Shown piece by piece: positions 1-7,899 of a stretch of DNA of 64,000 bases. Position 1 is the first letter of the stretch; every line of letters starts with the position of its first letter. The notes under the pieces were generated by a model that was given only the letters and a program-made list of their open reading frames with translations, was not told the origin of the DNA and did not search any database. This DNA comes from Candidatus Anammoxibacter sp. (lineage in GTDB: Bacteria; Planctomycetota; Brocadiia; Brocadiales; Anammoxibacteraceae), in the NCBI GenBank assembly GCA_021777105.1, contig JAIQZQ010000005.1, forward strand, positions 105,497 through 169,496. Direction: 5' to 3'. The position numbers and the translations under genes are program-made.

Positions 1-332
1 AGCCCGTTATGCAGCACAACAACAGCGTGCGCAGTCCTGTGTCTGATGCCGAGCAGATGGCTTACCCACCTGGGGAAAGCAAACTCCGACAAGTCATGCA
101 ATACGGCTTTATTGGCGTTTGAGTCCACAACGAACAACGGTTCGTCGCTGCCGGGGCCTTCGACCGCCTTGCCTTCAGAGCGCAGCCAGGCCACGGTTTG
201 GGCCACATCCGGTTGTTGAGACCACATCAATATTTCGTAAACCTTCTCGTCTGTAAGAAAAGACCCGCAGTTGGCGTCTTTAACTATATCCTGATAATTT
301 TTTATTGATTTTATTATGTCTTGTTTGCTCAT
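1..332 (-). CDS. NUDIX-like hydrolase, C-terminus cut by window edge
   Basis: An open frame reads leftwards from an ATG at 332 and leaves the window without a stop, giving the first 110 residues. Residues 1-95 form a hydrophilic N-terminal region that I do not recognise. From about residue 97 the sequence HRTAHAVVVLHNG resembles the first strand of a NUDIX fold, as in isopentenyl-diphosphate-isomerase-like NUDIX proteins (R-H-R-A-x-H). The NUDIX box itself would lie outside the window, so function and substrate cannot be stated. A weak GGAAAA ribosome site precedes the ATG. The family call rests on this one short match. Confidence 0.5.
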   Translation of the reverse strand, partial: MSKQDIIKSIKNYQDIVKDANCGSFLTDEKVYEILMWSQQPDVAQTVAWLRSEGKAVEGPGSDEPLFVVDSNANKAVLHDLSEFAFPRWVSHLLGIRHRTAHAVVVLHNG

Positions 333-466
333 TTACCGGTTTTTTCCATTAAAATCTTCTCTTTACAATTGCGGTTGAAAGTAGTAGATTAATTGTTTAT
401 TTTTTTGCCATATTGCGCTGTCTTGCGTAAAAATAAACTTGTCTAATATATTTTTTGGGAGATTAT

Positions 467-1897
467 ATGAAAATTTCAGTCAATTCACAAATCATATCTG
501 AATCTTTTATTTTTAAAGCGTTTCAATTGAAAAGGTCCGGCAAATCGCCCGGCGAAAAGAGAAGGCTGTTTAAAGCTTTTCACATATTTATTCTGATTGC
601 GGTAACTTGCGGGTTGTTATGCGGCGATAAAGCGTTTGCGGGCGATACAAAAACGTTTTCATCAATAGCCAGCATTAAAGGCCTTTCACAAAAGAATGAA
701 TTTTACACAATTGACGACAATGTTCAGGTTGACGGCAATTTTTACCGGTTTTCGTTAACGGCTCCGCATGGCGAATATGGAGTGGTGTCGATAAAAGACC
801 TGTTTAAGGTGTGCTACGAAATTCGCGTTATTGAGGAGTTTAGGGCCACGGACGAGGGCGAGGAGGCGTGGAACGGCGCTGGTGAATCGTTAAAAAATAT
901 AGGCCGCGGGGCAAAACAGATAGTAAAGAACCCAAAGGAGTCTGCAAAAGCGTTTGCGCGAGCCGGTGGCAAGCTTTTTCGCGGCGTAGGCAATTTTTTT
1001 AAGAAAAAGGTTGGCGGCAAGGAGGATGCCAAGGCGGAAGACGGCTCGGACAGGGCCGAAGGCGCCAAAGGGTTTAAAGGCAAACAGGCCAGAAAGTTCG
1101 CGGGAGAGCTTGGACTGGATGTTTATTCGGACAACCCTTATGTAAAGGCGCTTATAAACGATGTGGCGGCAAAAAGAGCTAAGGGCTCGATAGGCACAAG
1201 CATAGGATTGTTTTTCCTGGCTCCGGTTGCCGGTTTAGGCTTGTTGGGCAATTCGCTTACGCCGGATGGATTTAACGCCGAGGCCGAGGCCCTCATTAAC
1301 GGCGAGGCTCCGGCTGAGTTAAATTATGTTATCACTGAAAAATACAAAAATAAATTGAGGGTAAAACATAAAGAGGGGAGCCCGTTGGCGAAGTTTCTTG
1401 CCAACGGCAATTACACCCCGCGTGAACAGGCGTACAACTATTACCATTTTGAGAGGATGGTTAAGCCGGCCGAGGGAAAAGGGGTTAAAGGGCTCAAGGA
1501 CGCTATAGTCCATTGCGGTGGGGTTAAATCTCCGCAAGCCGCAACGGAAGCAGCTACACAGGTGGAGCTGCTTGACGCTTACCAGTTGCACGCGAATGAT
1601 TTAAAAGAATTTGTTGTCGCCGGGGATAAACTCGGCGCGATAAGGGCTGATAAAAAACAATTTTTTATTGTGCCTTACGATTTTGCGGACGACACTGATG
1701 ATAATACGCAATTGTTGGCGGATGTGGCTAAATCCGAAAAAAAGAACAAATGCGCAGGCACTGAAATATGGTTTACTGGAGATGTTACGAAAGATTTTGT
1801 TAAAAAAGCAAAAGCTAACGGGGTGAAGGTTAAGGACAACGCGCTGCTTTTACCGCATTTTGCGCCAAAGGAAAAGGCCAAAGAGAAAACGAAATAG
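467..1897 (+). CDS. Secreted protein of unknown function
   Basis: A 476-residue protein that I cannot assign to a family. The frame is open from a TTG at 455, but the ATG at 467 is preferred because TTGGGAGA lies just before it. A basic stretch (KRSGKSPGEKRR) is followed by a hydrophobic segment and an AFA-G signal-peptidase-like site near residue 59, so export is likely, with a long N-region. Mature residues 80-130 look beta-rich. Residues 140-220 are rich in Lys, Gly and Ala. A short hydrophobic Gly-rich segment follows (GSIGTSIGLFFLAPVAGLG), then a mixed C-terminal region ending in a Lys-rich tail. It stands alone, 54 bases before the UPF0016 gene. The codon use looks native. Function unknown. 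Confidence 0.8.
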   Translation: MKISVNSQIISESFIFKAFQLKRSGKSPGEKRRLFKAFHIFILIAVTCGLLCGDKAFAGDTKTFSSIASIKGLSQKNEFYTIDDNVQVDGNFYRFSLTAPHGEYGVVSIKDLFKVCYEIRVIEEFRATDEGEEAWNGAGESLKNIGRGAKQIVKNPKESAKAFARAGGKLFRGVGNFFKKKVGGKEDAKAEDGSDRAEGAKGFKGKQARKFAGELGLDVYSDNPYVKALINDVAAKRAKGSIGTSIGLFFLAPVAGLGLLGNSLTPDGFNAEAEALINGEAPAELNYVITEKYKNKLRVKHKEGSPLAKFLANGNYTPREQAYNYYHFERMVKPAEGKGVKGLKDAIVHCGGVKSPQAATEAATQVELLDAYQLHANDLKEFVVAGDKLGAIRADKKQFFIVPYDFADDTDDNTQLLADVAKSEKKNKCAGTEIWFTGDVTKDFVKKAKANGVKVKDNALLLPHFAPKEKAKEKTK

Positions 1898-1951
1898 AAT
1901 TGTTGCTAAAGAATTACAATATCTTCAACCGGCGCGGAGTGAGGCGGGGCG

Positions 1952-2224
1952 ATGGATGTGAAACTTATATTAACCGTGTTCATTACGGTTTTTGTGGCTG
2001 AAATTGGGGACAAGACCCAGTTGGCGACAATGTTGTACGCGGCCAACGCAAAAAACGCGAAACTTTCAGTGTTTTTTGGATCAGCCATGGCGTTGATACT
2101 ATCGTCGGCCATAGGCGTTCTTGCGGGCTCTCTAATTTCAGGATATGTTAATGTGAAATATTTGTCGTGGATAGCAGGTTGCGGATTTATTTGCGTAGGA
2201 ATTTGGACAATTGTTAAGGCCTGA
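1952..2224 (+). CDS. Half-size UPF0016/GDT1-family cation transporter
   Basis: A 90-residue membrane protein of the UPF0016 (GDT1/TMEM165, Mn2+/Ca2+ transport) family. The family signature E-x-G-D-[KR]-T is present once (EIGDKTQLAT, residues 17-26), followed by hydrophobic helices near residues 40-60 and 68-88. Full-length members are about 190-230 residues and carry the motif twice. This gene holds only one half, a form known in some bacteria and thought to act as a dimer or with a second half-size partner. No second copy is seen in the window. The ATG at 1952 follows GGCGGGGCG. The stop lies 37 bases before the next gene's start, so co-transcription is possible. Confidence 0.85.
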   Translation: MDVKLILTVFITVFVAEIGDKTQLATMLYAANAKNAKLSVFFGSAMALILSSAIGVLAGSLISGYVNVKYLSWIAGCGFICVGIWTIVKA

Positions 2225-2261
2225 TGCCGGACGCTCTTGTGAAAAAGTTTTGGAGGGTTTT

Positions 2262-2669
2262 ATGAACAAAAATATTTTGGTTGTAGACGATGAAGAGGTG
2301 ATTCGCTATGTTGCGAATGAGGTCTTTACAAGCGGCGGCTACAATGTTTTTCAGGCTGAAAGCGGTTTGGAGGCAGTGAAGATCTTTGAAAATGAGGAGA
2401 TCCATATGTTTTTGATGGATCTAAAGCTGCCCGGCATGAACGGCATAGAGTTGTGCGCAAAAGTGCGCGAAACAAGGCCTATTGATTTTATTTGCGCTAT
2501 GACGGGCTTTTCGTCAATTTATAACCTTGTGCAATGCCGCAAAGTCGGATTTGATGAATATTTTCTTAAACCGTTTGACAATGCGGAAGTTTTAAAAATA
2601 TTTGGTTACGCGCATGAAAGGCTTACAAGGTGGGATGGTTACTGCAACCGTGGCGCCCAGGCCAGGTAA
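2262..2669 (+). CDS. Single-domain CheY-like response regulator
   Basis: A 135-residue receiver domain with no output domain. The phosphorylation-site features are visible: the acidic pair in ILVVDDEE near residues 5-12, the phospho-acceptor Asp in FLMDLKLPGMNG near residue 53, a Thr in AMTGF and the conserved Lys in FLKPFD. The frame is open upstream from 2211, but GGAGGGTTTT directly before the ATG at 2262 fixes the start. It would pass phosphate from an unknown histidine kinase, since none is encoded nearby. The stop is followed at once by a dispersed palindromic repeat that separates it from the convergent surE. Confidence 0.93.
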   Translation: MNKNILVVDDEEVIRYVANEVFTSGGYNVFQAESGLEAVKIFENEEIHMFLMDLKLPGMNGIELCAKVRETRPIDFICAMTGFSSIYNLVQCRKVGFDEYFLKPFDNAEVLKIFGYAHERLTRWDGYCNRGAQAR

Positions 2670-2677
2670 TGCGCGCC

Positions 2678-2733
2678 GGCACAGGCATAATTGCCTGTGT
2701 TTAAATTGATCACAGGCAGAGATGCCTGTGCTA
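2678..2733. repeat. Dispersed palindromic repeat, family 1, copy A
   Basis: A pair of short palindromes of the form CACAGGCA..TGCCTGTG joined by an AT-rich spacer. This copy fills the gap between two converging stop codons (response regulator and surE). The other copies are at 11453-11513, 34077-34136 and 57345-57404. Both arms fold into stem-loops, so it may act as a two-way transcript end. Confidence 0.85.
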
Positions 2734-2741
2734 CGGAGTTG

Positions 2742-3506
2742 CTACACCCCCGCGTCCCAGTCCCATCCACACAGATCGTCAAGCATGCCGTGGTTTGTCA
2801 GGTCAAACCTGAGCGGCGTAATAGATATAAAACCATCCATGATCGCTTTAGCGTCCGTTCCCTCTTCAAATTCCGGGCGTTTTGGGTCGTTGGCAAGCCA
2901 ATAAAATGTTTGTCCATTCGGGTCGGTATGTTTATCAAAACGTTCATCTCCTCCCAAGGCGCGTTGTTTCGTGACTTTAACGCCTTTAATATCATGCCAG
3001 GGGATGGACGGAATATTAATGTTTAAAAGCGAGCCTTTTGGAAGTTTGCGCGTTTTTAACAGACTTGCGACATAAACCGCAAAACGCGATGCGTTCTCAA
3101 TATCAGGCATGTCGGAATATTCAATTGAGACGGCAAATGACGGCGCCCCTAATATAGAGCCCTCTATCGCAGCTGCTACGGTGCCGGAATGGAGGATGTT
3201 AATGCCGATATTGGCGCCCATGTTTATGCCGGATATAATGAGGTCCGGAGGTTTTTTCATCAGTTCGCGAACAGCCAGTTTTACGCAATCCGCAGGCGAT
3301 CCGCTAATGCCGTATCCAAAGAATTCGTTATCAATAAATACTTTTCTGGCAATTATCGGCCTGTTAAACGTAATAGTATGGCTAACACCGCTCTGTTCAG
3401 CATCCGGGGCCACAACCGTGACGTTGCCGAGCTTTTGCGCAACCTGTTTTAGTTTTGCGATTGCCGGTGTGTAAATGCCGTCGTCATTTGTTAACAATAT
3501 CTCCAT
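2742..3506 (-). CDS. surE: 5'/3'-nucleotidase SurE
   Basis: A 254-residue SurE nucleotidase that removes phosphate from nucleoside 5'- and 3'-monophosphates, with a divalent metal, in the cytoplasm. The N-terminal NDDG metal motif (residues 7-10), SGVSHT near residue 39 and the SGINMGANIG loop near residue 95 are all present, and GTVAAAIEG follows as in the family. Its length matches the usual 250-260. The ATG at 3506 is preceded by AAGAAGATG. The gene is single and convergent with the response regulator. Its stop is 8 bases from repeat copy A. In many bacteria surE sits next to pcm or nlpD, but not here. Confidence 0.96.
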   Translation of the reverse strand: MEILLTNDDGIYTPAIAKLKQVAQKLGNVTVVAPDAEQSGVSHTITFNRPIIARKVFIDNEFFGYGISGSPADCVKLAVRELMKKPPDLIISGINMGANIGINILHSGTVAAAIEGSILGAPSFAVSIEYSDMPDIENASRFAVYVASLLKTRKLPKGSLLNINIPSIPWHDIKGVKVTKQRALGGDERFDKHTDPNGQTFYWLANDPKRPEFEEGTDAKAIMDGFISITPLRFDLTNHGMLDDLCGWDWDAGV

Positions 3507-3540
3507 ATCATCTTCTTATAAAATAAGTTGTATATAGCCC

Positions 3541-3655
3541 TTGGATCAGGTTTTCAAAGTTCGTAAATGGATAAAAGGCTAAAGCCTTAACTCCGGCCGG
3601 CGGAGTTTGTTGGAATTTGCCCTTTAGGGTTTTATTTCACAATATTTGAATATAA
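3541..3655 (-). repeat. Dispersed repeat, family 3, copy 1 (inverted)
   Basis: A partial copy of a roughly 170-base element whose other copies are at 25376-25549 and 62885-63061. Shared blocks include the palindromic AAAGGCTAAAGCCTT and CCCTTTAGGGTTTTATT. This copy runs in the opposite direction to the other two and lies just downstream of the stop of the cupin lipoprotein gene. Confidence 0.8.
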
Positions 3656-3690
3656 ACGCATGCGAATATAAACTTGCTCCGGTAATCTTG

Positions 3691-4827
3691 CTATTGATTC
3701 ATCAATTCAGACATTTTACTTCTGTATTCATCTTCAGTAATAAGTCCGGTGTCTCTTAATTCGTTAAGCTGCTCAATTATTTCATTAATGCCCCTATTTA
3801 CAGGCGCTGAGGGTTTGCTTTCAGGCTCGTCAAAATCTTCAAACATAAACTCTTCCCGTTTGTTGTTTGACCTGGAGCCTCCGGCAAACGCATCCCATTC
3901 GTCTTGCCCAATGCGGCTCCGGCTGTTCCTGCTTCTCTCTCTTTTGTCCAGATTTTTATCTAAATCAAGGTCATATTCGTCGCCGGGCTCGTCTTCAAAA
4001 GCAAAAATATCATCGCTCTTTTTGAAAGGCTCATTCCCTGATCTGAAATTATTGGTTTGCCTGCTTTGTTGTGAATCGCCGGAATAGCGGTAATCATTGC
4101 TGGCGTTTGAATCGCTTCTGAAAGGTTGGGAGCCGGAACTTGATGAGAAACCGCTGTTGTCGGCGGGAGGATGTTCAGTTTTACCTGAATTATAGATAAA
4201 CTTCTCCATATTTTCCCCTTCTTTTTTCTCAGAGCTTTTCTTTCGTTTGGCTAGCCCTTTTTCCAGCTTCTCTTTCTCTTTTACGGCTTCCGACTTGGGT
4301 TTTTCTATCTCTATTTCCTTAATATACGTAATATCGGTTCCGTCAAACGGTGGTGTAAACACCGACAAGGCAACATACACATCATCGCCGGTGTTGTTGA
4401 ATTTATATCTGGTGTTATTCGGCACCTGCAATACCGTGCCTGGTTTCACAAAATATCTGGTACCGTTCAGGATTGCAATGCCTTCGCCCTTTTTTATATA
4501 TATCGTCTTGTCGTGTTTTTTGTGGAAATGGGTGTTAAACACCTCGCCGTTTCTGACCTGAACAAAATGGTTGCTTGCCCATTGGCTTTCACTCAAAAGC
4601 AATATTTTGACGTTTTCGTCTTTTCCCAAAGGGTTTTGAGCTAAAATCTCTTCAATGTTAAGAACTTCAGGCAAGTACTCGTCTGGGAACTCAGAGGGGT
4701 GTTTTAAGCTTTCGATATAAACGCTTGGCGATTTAATAATCTTGTCTATTACCGACGATGATTTAGTGCATCCTGCAAACGCGGCTAGAAACGCAATGGA
4801 GATAAGATAGAGGTAGTTCCTGCTCAT
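3691..4827 (-). CDS. Lipoprotein with cupin domain and C-terminal SHOCT-like domain
   Basis: A 378-residue protein that begins with a lipoprotein signal peptide: a hydrophobic run, then FAGC with the lipidated Cys near residue 20. Residues 80-170 form a cupin domain. It has a partial metal motif (THFHKKHDKTIYIKKGEG), a Gly turn and the second-motif region VKPGTVLQVPNNTRYKF. Residues 180-330 are a charged, low-complexity Ser/Asp/Arg-rich linker. The last 32 residues (INEIIEQLNELRDTGLITEDEY) match the SHOCT short C-terminal domain, which often ends membrane-bound or multimeric proteins. I infer an envelope-anchored small-ligand sensor or scaffold; no substrate can be named. No neighbour suggests a pathway. 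Confidence 0.8.
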   Translation of the reverse strand: MSRNYLYLISIAFLAAFAGCTKSSSVIDKIIKSPSVYIESLKHPSEFPDEYLPEVLNIEEILAQNPLGKDENVKILLLSESQWASNHFVQVRNGEVFNTHFHKKHDKTIYIKKGEGIAILNGTRYFVKPGTVLQVPNNTRYKFNNTGDDVYVALSVFTPPFDGTDITYIKEIEIEKPKSEAVKEKEKLEKGLAKRKKSSEKKEGENMEKFIYNSGKTEHPPADNSGFSSSSGSQPFRSDSNASNDYRYSGDSQQSRQTNNFRSGNEPFKKSDDIFAFEDEPGDEYDLDLDKNLDKRERSRNSRSRIGQDEWDAFAGGSRSNNKREEFMFEDFDEPESKPSAPVNRGINEIIEQLNELRDTGLITEDEYRSKMSELMNQ

Positions 4828-5486
4828 TTTTTGATTAACGAAAAACAGCGCCGCAAGCGGTCAAACAAGGCAAATTACAAATTAAGAAAATATTTCACGC
4901 TATTAAAGCACAATAGCAAAGCTATTTCAACTATGTAATTTGGGCATAAAAGTTTACGGGAACGCAATTAACGTATTAAAAATGCAGGAATAAGTCGAAA
5001 CGGAGCGCCGCTCCGCGTTTGTCTTGAGGCAAAACGCGGCTATTCCGGTGGCAGGCCATGCCGGAATGCTCTGTTTAACGCCTGTTTAGAGCTCTACTGC
5101 CTGGATTGAACTAGAAATATCATATCAATTAGCGCCGTTGATTATAAAATTTTGCGCAAAAAACGACGGCATGCGGGCCGTATATTTAAAGTAAAAACTT
5201 AAGTTAAACAGGATGTGGCTTCCTGCTTTTACTCATTGTTATCCTCGAAGAAGATAACGATTAATTGATAGTTAATCCTTAAATACGCGGCGCGCGCGCG
5301 TTGATATAACAATTTTCCTGTTGAAAAACAAGATGTGAGAAACCAATACGTGACCGGAAATGCAGCTTTTACAGCAGAACAATCTAAAGAAATGTATGCA
5401 ATCCAAAAATTGTGTGCAATCAGTAACTAAAAAAAAACTGAATTTGAAGCTTATAAATACTTTTTCCGCGCGTTAATACCAAACTT
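4828..5486. other. Gene-free stretch with palindromes
   Basis: About 660 bases with no convincing gene. It holds short inverted repeats (GGAGCGCCGCTCC near 5000, a TTCCGG..CCGGAA pair near 5043-5072), a GTTATCCTCGAAGAAGATAAC hairpin near 5237 and a CGCG-rich run at 5287-5300. A coding-like fragment without a start codon (5305-5430, + strand) may be a gene remnant. Confidence 0.5.
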
Positions 5487-5711
5487 CTAAATGTTTTGAG
5501 TTTGAGCCTGGAACCCTTCTCTGCTGATTTTTTGAGCCCTTTTTATATTTTTAATCCGTCTGCTCTCTTCACGTCTTCTTTTTTCAGAAGGTTTTTCAAA
5601 GTAAGCTATGCGCTTGCTATGGTTTATAATGCCTTCTTTATCGCAGATTTTTTTAAACCGTCTAAGGGCTTCTTTTATACTTTCGTGACCTGTTAGTTGG
5701 ATCTTTGCCAT
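5487..5711 (-). CDS. rpsU: Small ribosomal subunit protein bS21
   Basis: A 74-residue basic protein of the bS21 family, part of the 30S subunit near the anti-Shine-Dalgarno end of 16S rRNA. Typical features are the N-terminal ESIKEALRRFKK helix and the KRIAYFEKPSEKRRR block, then a Lys/Arg-rich tail. The length is within the normal 60-75. The start ATG at 5711 is preceded by GGGGTAAGG. It is a single gene, divergent from trpD. bS21 is found in bacteria only, and its presence supports a bacterial chromosome. Confidence 0.95.
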   Translation of the reverse strand: MAKIQLTGHESIKEALRRFKKICDKEGIINHSKRIAYFEKPSEKRRREESRRIKNIKRAQKISREGFQAQTQNI

Positions 5712-5943
5712 CCTTACCCCATTAAATTTAAGAAACTAAACTTTACTTGAATACTATATTAAAAAGTTAAAATAAAAACTTACACAACGAAAATCTTTTA
5801 TTTGGAAATTTGTCTAACTAGTTGCTATATAACCAGTTACGGCAAACAATGTTTATAGCGCGTAAAAGCGAAAGTTTTACATTTTACAAATTACATTGCC
5901 ATATATCAACAAAAAAACATTTAAATAATATTTTTTTTTTATT

Positions 5944-5967
5944 GGGGGTTTTAACTCCCTTTTTTTT
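5944..5967 (+). terminator. Intrinsic terminator or attenuator ahead of trpD
   Basis: GGGGGT, a four-base loop and ACTCCC form a six-pair stem (one G-U pair) followed by eight T residues. It lies 71 bases before the trpD start on the same strand, between the divergent rpsU and trpD. It could end a short untranslated RNA or act as a leader attenuator. No Trp-rich leader peptide is seen. Confidence 0.5.
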
Positions 5968-6038
5968 ACCCATTAATGCGTTTTTTAGCGCACATAATTC
6001 TTGCTATTTTCTATTATTTTTGAAATAATTGCAACCTT

Positions 6039-7049
6039 ATGTTAAAAAAATTATTATCAAAAGTGTCTGCAAATACTAATCTTACAACTAACGAGGCTGG
6101 AGATGCGTTGCGTTTTATAGTTGAAGACAAAGCCACCCCTGCGCAAATAGGCGCATTTTTAACCGCGTTGAGCATGAAAGGCGAAACCATTGACGAAATT
6201 ACAGGTTTTGCCGGTGTAATGAGAGACAACGCCCTGTTTGTGGACGCGAAGTGTGAAACCGCAGTGGATGTGTGCGGGACCGGAGGGGATGGGAAATGCA
6301 CATTTAACGTTTCAACGGCAGTTGGTTTTGTTGTGGCCGGGGCCGGCGCAAAGGTGGCAAAACACGGCAACAGGGCCTCCTCAAGCAAGTGCGGCAGCGC
6401 GGATGTTTTAAAGAGCCTTGGCGTAAATATAGAGGCTCCGGTTGAAACGGTTGAAAAATGCATTGAACGCGCAAACATAGGCTTTATTTTTGCCCCATTT
6501 TTTCATCAATCAATGAAAAATGTGGCAATGATCAGGAAAGAGATAGGCATAAGGACAGTTTTCAACATTCTTGGCCCAATCACAAACCCGGCAAGAGTTA
6601 AGCGCCAGGTTATAGGTGTGTTTTCCGAAGATTTAACCGAGACTTTAGCCTCGGTTCTTAAAAACCTAGGCAGTAAACGCGCTTTTGTCGTCCACGGCAT
6701 GGACGGTATGGACGAGATTTCAATTGGCGACAGGACAAAAGTAAGCGAGCTGGTTGACGGTTCAATTAAAAATTATTATATTGCGCCTGAAGATTTTAAT
6801 ATAAAACGGCAAGGCATAAACGATCTGGTTGTAAACACGGCGGAAGAGAGCGCTGCCATAATCAGGGATGTTTTAGCCGGCAAACCAGGACCCGGCCGCG
6901 ATATAGTTGTGTTAAACGCAGGGGCGGCAATTGCCGCGGCTCAGGTTGCCAAGGATATAAATGAAGGCGTGGAACTTGCCTCAAAATCAATTGATTCAAA
7001 GAGCGCATTAAACGCGTTGAATAATCTGGTCGAAGTCAGCTGTTTGTAA
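6039..7049 (+). CDS. trpD: Anthranilate phosphoribosyltransferase
   Basis: A 336-residue TrpD, which transfers phosphoribose from PRPP to anthranilate in the second step of tryptophan synthesis. Its landmarks are the CGTGGDG phosphate-binding loop near residue 83, KHGNR near residue 110, and FHQSM and RTVFNILGPITNP near residues 150-185. The DGMDEIS segment near residue 225 supplies the Mg-PRPP acidic pair. The length matches single-domain TrpD. Other trp genes are absent from the window, so the pathway is dispersed here. The start ATG at 6039 lacks a clear ribosome site. A terminator-like hairpin in the leader may regulate it. Confidence 0.96.
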   Translation: MLKKLLSKVSANTNLTTNEAGDALRFIVEDKATPAQIGAFLTALSMKGETIDEITGFAGVMRDNALFVDAKCETAVDVCGTGGDGKCTFNVSTAVGFVVAGAGAKVAKHGNRASSSKCGSADVLKSLGVNIEAPVETVEKCIERANIGFIFAPFFHQSMKNVAMIRKEIGIRTVFNILGPITNPARVKRQVIGVFSEDLTETLASVLKNLGSKRAFVVHGMDGMDEISIGDRTKVSELVDGSIKNYYIAPEDFNIKRQGINDLVVNTAEESAAIIRDVLAGKPGPGRDIVVLNAGAAIAAAQVAKDINEGVELASKSIDSKSALNALNNLVEVSCL

Positions 7050-7226
7050 ACACAGGCCCTTATCCAGGCACGGATTAATCCCTGATAATTATTAAAATTT
7101 ATTGTAATTTGCCTCAACTTTTGATTTACTATCCCACTGTAAAATTTTACGCTCTATAACTTAGTTTTTTTTCTGTAATCTATTGCCGTTGATTAATTAT
7201 TAATTTTTTTTAAAAGGAATAACAAA

Positions 7227-7769
7227 TTGGTCCCTAAATACGTATTTTTCACAAAAGGAGTCGGTAAACACAAAGATAAACTACAGTCTTTTGAGCTTGC
7301 TTTGAGAAAAGCGGGCATCGAAAAATATAATCTTGTTAAAGTTTCAAGCATATTTCCACCTCAGTGCAAAATTATCTCCCGGGCAAAAGGCCAGGCTCTG
7401 CAAAACGATGGAGAGATCACATTTTGCGTTATGAGTGAAAACGCCACCAAAGAGCCTAACAGAATGGTTTCCGCTTCAGTGGGGCTTGCAATGCCCGCCG
7501 AGCCTAACCATTACGGTTATTTGAGTGAACATCACGCATTCGGCGAGACTGATGAAACCTCCGGCGACTATTCGGAAGACTTAGCTGCAACTATGCTTGC
7601 CACAACACTGGGCATAGAGTTTGATCCCAACAAGAATTATGATGAGCGGAAAGAGATTTACAGAATGAGCGGAAAGATAATTAAGACCAGAAACACTACG
7701 CAATCAGCCTTAGGTGACAAAAAAGGACTTTGGACAACCGTTGTCGCCGCTGCCATTTTCATTTTGTAA
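7227..7769 (+). CDS. pdaD: Pyruvoyl-dependent arginine decarboxylase
   Basis: A 180-residue protein of the PdaD family, which converts arginine to agmatine, the entry to polyamine synthesis in archaea and some bacteria. The proenzyme cleaves itself between the two serines of VSSIFPP (near residues 40-41), and the new N-terminal Ser becomes the pyruvoyl cofactor. The motifs [15 protein letters not shown] and the [13 protein letters not shown] loop support the family. The start is a TTG at 7227, eight bases after AAAAGGA. The C-terminus ends in a hydrophobic run. It lies 130 bases before argJ on the same strand, so two arginine-related genes are neighbours. Confidence 0.92.
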   Translation: MVPKYVFFTKGVGKHKDKLQSFELALRKAGIEKYNLVKVSSIFPPQCKIISRAKGQALQNDGEITFCVMSENATKEPNRMVSASVGLAMPAEPNHYGYLSEHHAFGETDETSGDYSEDLAATMLATTLGIEFDPNKNYDERKEIYRMSGKIIKTRNTTQSALGDKKGLWTTVVAAAIFIL

Positions 7770-7899
7770 TGAGCGCTTAGCGGCTTGTCCGCTCTAGTGA
7801 GAATTATCCTCGAATGTAATAAACGCCGGGCAATTCCTTACAGACCTCTAAAATTGTTAAGAGCCGTTAACCTTTCATTTTTATTTTTAAGACTTATCA

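Noticed and set aside
814..1083. Minus-strand open frame of 89 codons inside the first secreted protein gene
   Set aside because: Pro/Ser/Ala-rich shadow of the real + strand gene, with no ribosome site or family match.
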